The notes beneath the pieces are model-generated. The model was not told the DNA's origin. It did no database searches and saw only the letters and a program-made list of their open reading frames with translations. A stretch of DNA of 64,000 nt from an uncultured Acidobacteriota bacterium (GTDB lineage Bacteria > Acidobacteriota > UBA6911 > RPQK01 > JAJDTT01), in NCBI GenBank assembly GCA_951812665.1, contig CATOST010000005.1:62001-126000 (forward strand). Reading direction: 5' to 3'. The translations under genes were made by a program, and so were the position numbers. This document shows, piece by piece, positions 58,074 through 64,000 of this stretch (its first letter is position 1; each line of letters opens with the position of its first letter).

Positions 58074-59468
58074 TCACTCGCCGATGCAGTAGAGGGTGTC
58101 CTGGCTGCGGAGGAAGAGCTGGTTGTCCACGACCACCGGCGACGAGATGAAGAAGTGGTCCGGCATGGAGTTGACCGCCACCACCTCGTATTGCTCGCCC
58201 ATTTTGAGAACGATGACGTCACCCTGCTCGCTGGCCAGGTAGAGCCGGCCGTCGGATCCCAGCGGGGAGGCCTTGAACTGGTAGGGATTGGGCAGGCGTT
58301 GCTGCTGGTAGAAGGGTTTTCCGGTTCCGGCGTCAAAGCAGCTGATCATTCCCCGGTCGGTCAGAACGTAGAGCTTCCCATCGGCATAGACGGGGGAGGC
58401 GGTATAGGCGTTGCCCCGCTGATTGGTCCAGAGGACCGCGTCCGTGTCGGTCAGATCTCCCTTCCGGTCCAGACGAATGGCGAGCATGTTCGGGCTACGG
58501 TGCCCCGTCATCACGATCACGGTATCCTGGTGACGGACCGGCAGGGGAACGGGGTTGGTCCCCAGCCCGCCGCATTCCCAGATCAGGTCGCCGTTGGCAA
58601 GGTCGTAGCTGCGGACCTTGTTGTCTCCCGTGACGATGACCTGGGTCGTACCCGCGTATTCCGTGATCAGCGGTGTGGTCCAGGTGCTCCGTTCGTCCCG
58701 GTCCCGGCGCCACAATTCCGTCCCCGTATTCTTGTCCAGAGCCAGAATGAAGGACTGGCCCTCATGGTCGAAGTTGAGGACCAGAGCGTCTCCGTGAAGG
58801 ACCGGCGCCGTGCCCTCGCCGAAACCGTTGCGCATTTTCATTTTTACGCCAAAGTTCTTTTTCCAGGCCAGCTTCCCGCCCAGTCCGTAGACGTAGAGGC
58901 CCCGGGAACCGAAGAAGGCGTAGAGGTAACGGCCGTCGGTGACCGCCGAGTTGGAGGCGAAGCTGCCGTAACGCCGGTGGTACCCCTCGTGGGGCGTCTC
59001 CACGACGGCAGTATTGCGCCACAGGGTCTTGCCGGTGTTCTTGTCCAGGCACAGGACCTCGAACTTGTGCTCGACCTGAGCCATGGGCATCCGCCGGCGG
59101 CGTTCCCCTCGGCGACGCCGAAGTTCCCGGCCGGGCCGCTCCTGACCTCGCTCTGCCCGTGGACGCCGAGGGGGCCTCGTAAATTCACGTCTGCGAGGCT
59201 CCGGCATTGGAGCCGCCGGGATTGCGGTGGTGAGGTAGATCCTGTCTTCCCAGATGATGGGGGTGGAATGGCCCTTTCCGGGGATGGGAGTCTTCCACTT
59301 GACGTTTTCGGTCGTGGTCCATCGCACCGGCGCCCCCGTGCGGGCCATTCCCGTATTGTCAGGACCGCGCCAGTTGGGCCATTGCTCATCGAAGTCTGGT
59401 GGTGGCGAAGGTGTGGCGGCCAGCGTCAGTCCCAGGATTCCGGCACAGAACAAGAATGATCTTTTCAT
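58074..59468 (-). CDS. PQQ-type beta-propeller protein with Arg-rich insert
   Basis: This 464-aa exported protein has a leader (SFLFCAGILGLTLAA) and outer-propeller blocks: EQWPNWRGPDNTGMA, NVKWKTPIPGKGHSTPIIWEDRIYL, LCLDKNTGKTLWR, TDGRYLYAFFGSRGLYVYG, ALDKNTGTELWRRDRDE, DLIWECGG and CFDAGTGKPF. These match PQQ-binding-like propeller repeats, which need not bind PQQ. Between residues 91 and 126 there is an insert with 18 Arg in 36 residues, breaking the propeller after the second strand. It is not a clear enzyme and could be a binding or periplasmic signalling propeller. It is divergent from the GH32/43-like gene at 59660, with 190 bp between the starts and nothing else visible there. Confidence 0.85.
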   Translation of the reverse strand: MKRSFLFCAGILGLTLAATPSPPPDFDEQWPNWRGPDNTGMARTGAPVRWTTTENVKWKTPIPGKGHSTPIIWEDRIYLTTAIPAAPMPEPRRREFTRPPRRPRAERGQERPGRELRRRRGERRRRMPMAQVEHKFEVLCLDKNTGKTLWRNTAVVETPHEGYHRRYGSFASNSAVTDGRYLYAFFGSRGLYVYGLGGKLAWKKNFGVKMKMRNGFGEGTAPVLHGDALVLNFDHEGQSFILALDKNTGTELWRRDRDERSTWTTPLITEYAGTTQVIVTGDNKVRSYDLANGDLIWECGGLGTNPVPLPVRHQDTVIVMTGHRSPNMLAIRLDRKGDLTDTDAVLWTNQRGNAYTASPVYADGKLYVLTDRGMISCFDAGTGKPFYQQQRLPNPYQFKASPLGSDGRLYLASEQGDVIVLKMGEQYEVVAVNSMPDHFFISSPVVVDNQLFLRSQDTLYCIGE

Positions 59469-59537
59469 CGGTTTTCCCTCCCAGCGTCGTCGTGCTTGGG
59501 TCCGGTTCCAAGAGACGGCGGGTGTGTCGGCGACAAT

Positions 59538-59559
59538 AGCAGTCCCGGGTGAAAGTCGC
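59538..59559. repeat. Short partial match to dispersed palindrome arm
   Basis: A stretch of about 20 bp, beginning AGCAGTCCCGGG and ending GAAAGTCGC, resembles the outer arm of the element at 32540. It is only a partial copy and may be chance. Confidence 0.3.
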
Positions 59560-59659
59560 CACGCCGGACTCGCGGATTTGGCGACCTGCCGAATCCAGGC
59601 TGCTACAATAGCGGGCTGCGATTCCAGCGACTAAGGAGTGAAACCGAGGAGAATCCGAT

Positions 59660-61096
59660 ATGAACCAGATCTGCACCCTGTTCGCCGTCATGGCTCTCTC
59701 TCTGGCGACTGCCATCGCCGGTGTCATCGACATCGGCTCGCGGCGGGAACTGTTCGTGGACCGGCATATGGTCGGGGAGATCACGGGCGATGCCCGCCTT
59801 CAACAGCATCGGCCCGAGCCTCAGGAAGTGGTCCTGGTGACGGGAGAGCCCTGGGAAGGCAACACCAGCGCCTATTACACCATCTTCCAGGACGGCGACC
59901 TCTACCGCATGTACTACCGGGGGTCGAACTGGGATGTAGCGGCCAGGAAAGCCACCCATCCGGAGGTGACCTGTTACGCCGAGAGCCGGGACGGGATCAA
60001 TTGGACCAAGCCCGATCTGGGGATCGTGGAGTACGAGGGATCGAAGCAGAACAACATCATCCTGGACGGGATCGGCACCCATTGTTTCGTCGCCTTCAAG
60101 GATGGCAATCCCGACGCGCCCCCGGAGGCGCGGTACAAGGGGATCTCCCGGGGCCGTCCCCTGGGGAAGAAGGGACTTTACGTCTACCAGTCTCCCGACG
60201 GCATCCATTGGAAATTGATCCGGAACGAGCCGGTGATCACCGAAGGGGCATTCGATTCCCAGAACCTGGCCTTCTGGGATCCTCGGATCGGCAAGTACCG
60301 CGAGTACCACCGCATCTTCGTCAACCGGGTGCGCGCCATCATGACCGGGACCTCCGATGACTTCGTCAACTGGACCGACCCGGTGCTCCTGAAGTACCCG
60401 GGGGCGCCCAACCAGCATCTCTACACCAACGCCATCCGGGCCTATCACCGGGCGCCCCACATTCTCATCGGATTTCCCACCCGCTACCTGCCCGACGAGG
60501 GCCAGCGGGTGGAGCCGATCTTTATGGCCAGCCGGGACGGTCTCAGCTTCCACCGCTGGAACGATCCGGTGATTCCCGAGGACGCCCCCAAGGACCGGGC
60601 GGGAAACCGCAGCAACTACATGACCTGGGGTCTGCTGGAACTGCCGGGCCGCCCTGGGGAGATGTCGGTCTACGCTTCCGAGGCCTACTACGAAGGGCCG
60701 GATACGCGTTTGCGGCGATTCACCTATCGTGCTGACGGTTTCGTGTCGGCCAGCGGCGGCTCCGGGGGAGGCGATCTGGTCACCCCGCCCCTCAAGTTCT
60801 CGGGCAGCCGTCTCGAGGTGAATTTCCGGGCCCGCCCCGGAGGTCAGCTCCGGGTGGAGCTGCAGGACCCGGAGGGTCGCCCCATCCCAGGCTACACCCT
60901 GGTCGATTGTCCTCCCCTGACCGGCGACTCCACCCGGATCCTCGTCAACTGGAAGCAGTGTCCCTGCAGCCAGGCGGAGACCCCGAACGAGGAAGAGACG
61001 ATCCAGCCTGACGTGGGATCCCTGGTCGGACAGACGATCCGGGTCCGTTTCCACTTGGAGAACGCGGACCTCTACTCCTTTCGCTTCAGCGACTGA
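59660..61096 (+). CDS. Exported five-bladed propeller, GH32/GH43-like
   Basis: This 478-aa protein has a leader (LFAVMALSLATAIAG) and sugar-hydrolase-like propeller blades: LYRMYYRGSNWD, CYAESRDGINWTKPDLG, RYKGISRGRPLGKKGLYVYQ, DGIHWKLIRNEPVIT, AFWDPRIGKYREY, TSDDFVNWTDP and MASRDGLSFHRWNDPVI. These DGxxW strand repeats recall GH32/GH43-type five-bladed enzymes and related uncharacterised exported proteins. A C-terminal beta-sandwich begins at about 370. I could not assign the catalytic acidic residues with certainty. It is convergent with the hydroxyacyl-CoA dehydrogenase gene. Confidence 0.75.
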   Translation: MNQICTLFAVMALSLATAIAGVIDIGSRRELFVDRHMVGEITGDARLQQHRPEPQEVVLVTGEPWEGNTSAYYTIFQDGDLYRMYYRGSNWDVAARKATHPEVTCYAESRDGINWTKPDLGIVEYEGSKQNNIILDGIGTHCFVAFKDGNPDAPPEARYKGISRGRPLGKKGLYVYQSPDGIHWKLIRNEPVITEGAFDSQNLAFWDPRIGKYREYHRIFVNRVRAIMTGTSDDFVNWTDPVLLKYPGAPNQHLYTNAIRAYHRAPHILIGFPTRYLPDEGQRVEPIFMASRDGLSFHRWNDPVIPEDAPKDRAGNRSNYMTWGLLELPGRPGEMSVYASEAYYEGPDTRLRRFTYRADGFVSASGGSGGGDLVTPPLKFSGSRLEVNFRARPGGQLRVELQDPEGRPIPGYTLVDCPPLTGDSTRILVNWKQCPCSQAETPNEEETIQPDVGSLVGQTIRVRFHLENADLYSFRFSD

Positions 61097-61132
61097 GGGA
61101 GCGGAGATAACAGCGTCCCGGTCGGATCGCAG

Positions 61133-61153
61133 GGGCGGCCCTTGTGGCCGCCC
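61133..61153. repeat. Dispersed hairpin element between convergent genes
   Basis: This perfect hairpin has arms GGGCGGCC and GGCCGCCC around CTTGT, preceded by CGCAG. It is the opposite-orientation relative of the element at 14095. It sits between two convergent stops (61096 and 61158), where a bidirectional terminator would be useful. Confidence 0.6.
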
Positions 61154-61157
61154 TTCG

Positions 61158-62111
61158 TCACTCCGGTCGTTTGGTGGGGCTGTGCAGCAGTTCGACCAAC
61201 TCCAGGAAAAGCCGATCCCGCCGGGACTGGCGCTCCTCGATTCGCTCGGGAGTGTAGTCGTAGATCCCGCGTCCGCTCTTGACCCCGTAGCGCCCTTCCT
61301 TCACCAAGCGGTCCACAGCGGGCGGCAGACTGCGGCTTGACGAGATCTCCTTCAGCAGGTGGCCGAAGACGTGTCCGGTAATGTCGAGGCCGGCGAAGTC
61401 CGCGATCTCGAAGGGGCCGGCCGCGGCCAATCGGAGTCCGATACTGGAACTCACCGCCAAGTCGACCTGTTCCGGAGTGGCGACCCCCTGTTCGACCAGG
61501 TCCCAGATCTCACGGAAGACGGCAGCCTGGATCCGGTTGACCAGGAATCCGGGAACTTCCTTGTGAAGCCGGATCGCCAGCTTGCCGTTCCGATCCAGCA
61601 GGTCCATCGCCCTCCGGACGGTTTTCTCGCTGGTATCCCGGCCGGGGACCACTTCCACCAGGGGGATGATGTGGGGAGGATTGAACCAATGGGTGACCAG
61701 CGTCCGCTGAGGATGCCGGAGACCCCGGGACATCTCGGTCATGGGAAAGGTGGAGGTGTTGCTGGCCAGGATCGTCTCTTCGGAAACCAGATCCTCCAGT
61801 TTCTTGAAGAGTTCCTTCTTGGTCGGAAGATCTTCCCGGACCGCCTCCAGGACGAAATCGGCTCCCTCGACGGACGGCTCCAGCTCGGAGACGATCTCGA
61901 TCCGGTCGAGCACCGCGTCCGGGTCCAGTCCCGGGGAGAGCCCCAACCGGGCCTTCTGATCCATATTGGCACGGATCCGGTCCTTCAGGGAGTCCCGCGC
62001 CGGACCCGCGGAATCGTAGGCCTGGACCCGATGGCCGGTCGAGGCAAAGATCTGGGCGATCCCGTGCCCCATGGTCCCCAGGCCCAGTACGGCGATACGC
62101 TCTGCTGCCAT
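61158..62111 (-). CDS. 3-hydroxyacyl-CoA dehydrogenase family protein
   Basis: This 317-aa protein starts at ATG 62111 (MAAERIAVLGLGTMGHGIAQ), chosen over longer frames because the Rossmann motif GLGTMG follows at once. Other family blocks are EDLPTKKELFKKLE, ILASNTSTFPMTEM, THWFNPPHIIPLVEVV and the C-terminal domain with VPGFLVNRIQAAVFRE, GPFEIADFAGLD and GRYGVKSGRGIYDY. The enzyme oxidises L-3-hydroxyacyl-CoA or a related hydroxy acid with NAD. It begins 6 bp after the aminotransferase stop, so the two are likely co-transcribed. Confidence 0.9.
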   Translation of the reverse strand: MAAERIAVLGLGTMGHGIAQIFASTGHRVQAYDSAGPARDSLKDRIRANMDQKARLGLSPGLDPDAVLDRIEIVSELEPSVEGADFVLEAVREDLPTKKELFKKLEDLVSEETILASNTSTFPMTEMSRGLRHPQRTLVTHWFNPPHIIPLVEVVPGRDTSEKTVRRAMDLLDRNGKLAIRLHKEVPGFLVNRIQAAVFREIWDLVEQGVATPEQVDLAVSSSIGLRLAAAGPFEIADFAGLDITGHVFGHLLKEISSSRSLPPAVDRLVKEGRYGVKSGRGIYDYTPERIEERQSRRDRLFLELVELLHSPTKRPE

Positions 62112-62116
62112 TGGAC

Positions 62117-63103
62117 TCAACTCGATCCCGCGCTCGACGAGACCGCCGTCCGTCCGGTGATCTGAGCGACGATATCCAGGCCGACCCTCGCGCTCCACGC
62201 GTCCATGAGCCGGCGGAAGACGGGCCCGCCGGCCTTGCCCTCCCCGATGGTCGCTCCGTTGATCCGGGTGACCGGTGCGATGCAGTAGGGGGTGGTCAGA
62301 AGCAACGCCTCCTGGGCGTTCATCACGTCATAGACCTGGAAGTCCCGCTGTTCGAAAGGAATGCCCAGTTCCCCGCAGAGTTCGGAAACGGTCAACAGAC
62401 TCACTCCCTGCAGGGTGTTGCGAGCCGAAGGGGCGACGACCGTTCCGTCCTGCACGATGGCGAAGTTGGAGCCGCTGGTCTCGGTCACGTTGCCGTCCAG
62501 ATCCAGCAGCAGGGTGATGCCCCGGGGATCCACCTGGTGGGTTTCCTGGTCCGCCAGCCACTGATGCATCCGGCTGCGATGCTTGATCTTGGAGTCGACG
62601 CATTGGGGAGGGTAGTGGCGGATCGAGGGAGTCACCACATGAGCCCCTTCCGTGAAGAGATGAGTGAAAGCCTCGAAGGGAAGGGGGAAGGTGTGGATGC
62701 AGAGAGTGGGCGCCATCTCCTTGGGGGTTCCGGGCAGGGCGGAGTAGGAGGCGATTTCTCCGGCCGTCATGAAGTGGACCAGCGACAGTTCCCGGTCGGA
62801 AGGGAGGAGCTTGGCATTGTGACGAACCAGTTCCCGGGAAATCTCCTCCATCCGGTCGCGATCGAAGGGAGGCCGGATCCGGGTGTACCGGGCCGAACGG
62901 TAGAACCGGTCGATGTGATCTTCGAGCCGGAAGGGCCGGTGGTGAAAGGTCCGGGTCATGTCGGTCACGGTGGCTCCCAGGATGATGCCGGCGTCATAGA
63001 TGGCGATGGACGCCTTGGAAGCCGGGACCATTCGGTCCTTGAGAAAGACCAGCGGTTCCTGGCCGGCCTTGGAGTCGGGGAGAAGGGAAATTTGGGTTGA
63101 CAT
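62117..63103 (-). CDS. Class IV aminotransferase (BCAT/DAAT-like)
   Basis: This 328-aa PLP enzyme has ASIAIYDAGIILGATVTDMTRTF near the start and the catalytic Lys in VDSKIKHRSRMHQW. The later Glu block is VTETSGSNFAIVQDG, followed by NTLQGVSLLTVSELC. These are features of branched-chain or D-amino acid aminotransferases and aminodeoxychorismate lyase; the substrate cannot be settled. It starts at ATG 63103, 3 bp after the aldo/keto reductase stop, and ends just before the hydroxyacyl-CoA dehydrogenase gene. The three genes form a tight minus-strand cluster, suggesting one pathway for a keto or hydroxy acid. Confidence 0.9.
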   Translation of the reverse strand: MSTQISLLPDSKAGQEPLVFLKDRMVPASKASIAIYDAGIILGATVTDMTRTFHHRPFRLEDHIDRFYRSARYTRIRPPFDRDRMEEISRELVRHNAKLLPSDRELSLVHFMTAGEIASYSALPGTPKEMAPTLCIHTFPLPFEAFTHLFTEGAHVVTPSIRHYPPQCVDSKIKHRSRMHQWLADQETHQVDPRGITLLLDLDGNVTETSGSNFAIVQDGTVVAPSARNTLQGVSLLTVSELCGELGIPFEQRDFQVYDVMNAQEALLLTTPYCIAPVTRINGATIGEGKAGGPVFRRLMDAWSARVGLDIVAQITGRTAVSSSAGSS

Positions 63104-63106
63104 GGT

Positions 63107-64000
63107 CTATAGCTCCGTTCCCACTTGTTGTTCCTGGATCTGCTGGATTCGATGGATCGACGCCGGGTCGAACTCCAGGCTGGCCGCTTGCAGGTTGTCC
63201 TGCAGTTCGGCAATCTTCATGGCCCCTGGAATGGTGGTCGCGACCTCCTCCTGTGAGAGGCAGTAGCCCAGAGCGGCTTGAGCCGGGGAGCACCCCAGTC
63301 CTCGATGGAGGAAATCGAATCGCTCCGACGCCTCCACCAGGGAGAGGTGCCTCTCCCGGGGCCAGGTGGATCGAACGTCCGAGGTGGGATCGAAGACGGT
63401 CTCCCGGGTGAAACGGCCGGTCAGATAGCCGAAGAAGAAGGGCTCGCGGCAGACGACACCCACGTCCAATTGCTGGAGCCGGGGGAGGATTCGCTCCCGG
63501 GCGCTCCAACTCAGGAGATTGAACCGGAGTTGGACCACTTCCACCTCTTCCTCCTCGCAAAGCGGCAGGAAAAAGGATTCGCTCTCGGCGTGGGATGCCG
63601 GGAACGAGATGCCGAAAGCGCGAATGATCCCGCGGCGCTTGAGGTCCTTCAGAGCGGCCAATCCGGAAGGATCGTAGAGCCCGGCTTCGGGCGAGTGCAG
63701 GACGTAGACGTCGATGTAGTCCGTCCCCAGGCGCTCCAGAGAATCCTCATAGTGAGCCATGATGTAGTCGCCTGAGTAGTCGCTGGTATAGTGCTTGTCC
63801 TTCAGGAATATCCCCACCTTGGTGGAAACGATGACCTCTTCCCGCCGGTTCCGGATGACCTGTCCCACCAGCCGCTCGGAATGGCCGTCGCCGTACCAGG
63901 GAGCGGTGTCGAGGAAATTGACTCCCTGAGCCAGGGCATGGCGGAGCATTCCTGACGATTCGGTGTCGTCCACCTGGCCATACCCGGAGATGGTCCCGTC
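63107..64000 (-). CDS. Aldo/keto reductase, start beyond window
   Basis: The frame remains open to the window edge (DGTISGYGQVDDTESSG), so the true start is outside; 298 codons including the stop are visible. The catalytic residues are Asp and Tyr in NFLDTAPWYGDGHSE, Lys in VIVSTKVG and His in VYVLHSPEAG. The barrel continues through AALGYCLSQEEVATTIPGAMK. It reduces a carbonyl with NAD(P)H; the substrate is unknown. It leads the aminotransferase/dehydrogenase cluster. Confidence 0.9.
   Translation of the reverse strand, partial: DGTISGYGQVDDTESSGMLRHALAQGVNFLDTAPWYGDGHSERLVGQVIRNRREEVIVSTKVGIFLKDKHYTSDYSGDYIMAHYEDSLERLGTDYIDVYVLHSPEAGLYDPSGLAALKDLKRRGIIRAFGISFPASHAESESFFLPLCEEEEVEVVQLRFNLLSWSARERILPRLQQLDVGVVCREPFFFGYLTGRFTRETVFDPTSDVRSTWPRERHLSLVEASERFDFLHRGLGCSPAQAALGYCLSQEEVATTIPGAMKIAELQDNLQAASLEFDPASIHRIQQIQEQQVGTEL

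Overview
The window is high-GC bacterial chromosome with 45 protein-coding loci, two of them cut by the window ends, and no RNA genes that I could recognise. The gene content points to an Acidobacteriota-type or related environmental heterotroph: an Oar-like TonB-dependent receptor, GWxTD and CRTAC1 (FG-GAP/ASPIC) secreted proteins, many TPR proteins, DUF1549/DUF1553 and DUF1501 partners, CehA/McbA metallohydrolase, SUMF1 and two Na+:solute symporters. This assignment rests on family recognition only.

Layout. 1-18.6 kb is an exported-protein region. It holds two paralogous lipoproteins that fuse a c-type cytochrome motif, a PHM/DBH-like copper monooxygenase domain with all six copper-ligand residues, and TPRs (2652-4922, 8810-10840). 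Around them lie three CRTAC1-type proteins (one with an N-terminal SCO1-like domain lacking its cysteines), two further TPR proteins, a GWxTD protein and a large TonB-dependent receptor. 18.6-28.4 kb is more general: a GH51 arabinofuranosidase, a three-gene membrane operon (DUF6677, a 56-aa protein, VanZ), a GufA-like ZIP transporter, a K+ channel with RCK domain, a two-subunit 2-oxoacid:ferredoxin oxidoreductase, and protoporphyrinogen oxidase. 28.3-40 kb is a catabolic and transport region: a formylglycine-generating-enzyme-like lipoprotein, an SSS symporter with an FHA-like insert, DUF3500, an Ldh-family dehydrogenase with an apparent terminal frameshift, an aldo/keto reductase, a second SSS symporter, then a BKACE-amidohydrolase-C45 hydrolase operon.

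40-50.7 kb is a defence and mobile region: vapBC, an antitoxin with a decayed PIN toxin, a DUF1549/DUF1553-DUF1501 pair, a second AbrB/PIN toxin-antitoxin pair, and two tandem HNH endonuclease genes. The second HNH gene is split by an ISAs1-type insertion sequence whose transposase carries a DUF4338 (DruA-like) N-terminus. Removing the IS and one copy of its 13-bp target duplication restores a 307-aa HNH protein. 50.8-64 kb returns to metabolism: a PHP-domain metallohydrolase, two paralogous Tat-exported TIM-barrel-like proteins, a nitrilase, DUF1902, a PQQ-type propeller with an Arg-rich insert, a GH32/43-like propeller, hydroxyacyl-CoA dehydrogenase, a class IV aminotransferase and a partial aldo/keto reductase.

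How the genes may work together: the first region looks like a surface/periplasmic oxidation and uptake cluster (heme and copper oxidase-like lipoproteins, propeller proteins, TPR scaffolds, OM receptor). The SSS-BKACE-amidohydrolase-C45 set looks like import and breakdown of small amino or keto acids and amides. Dispersed palindromes occur between several genes.
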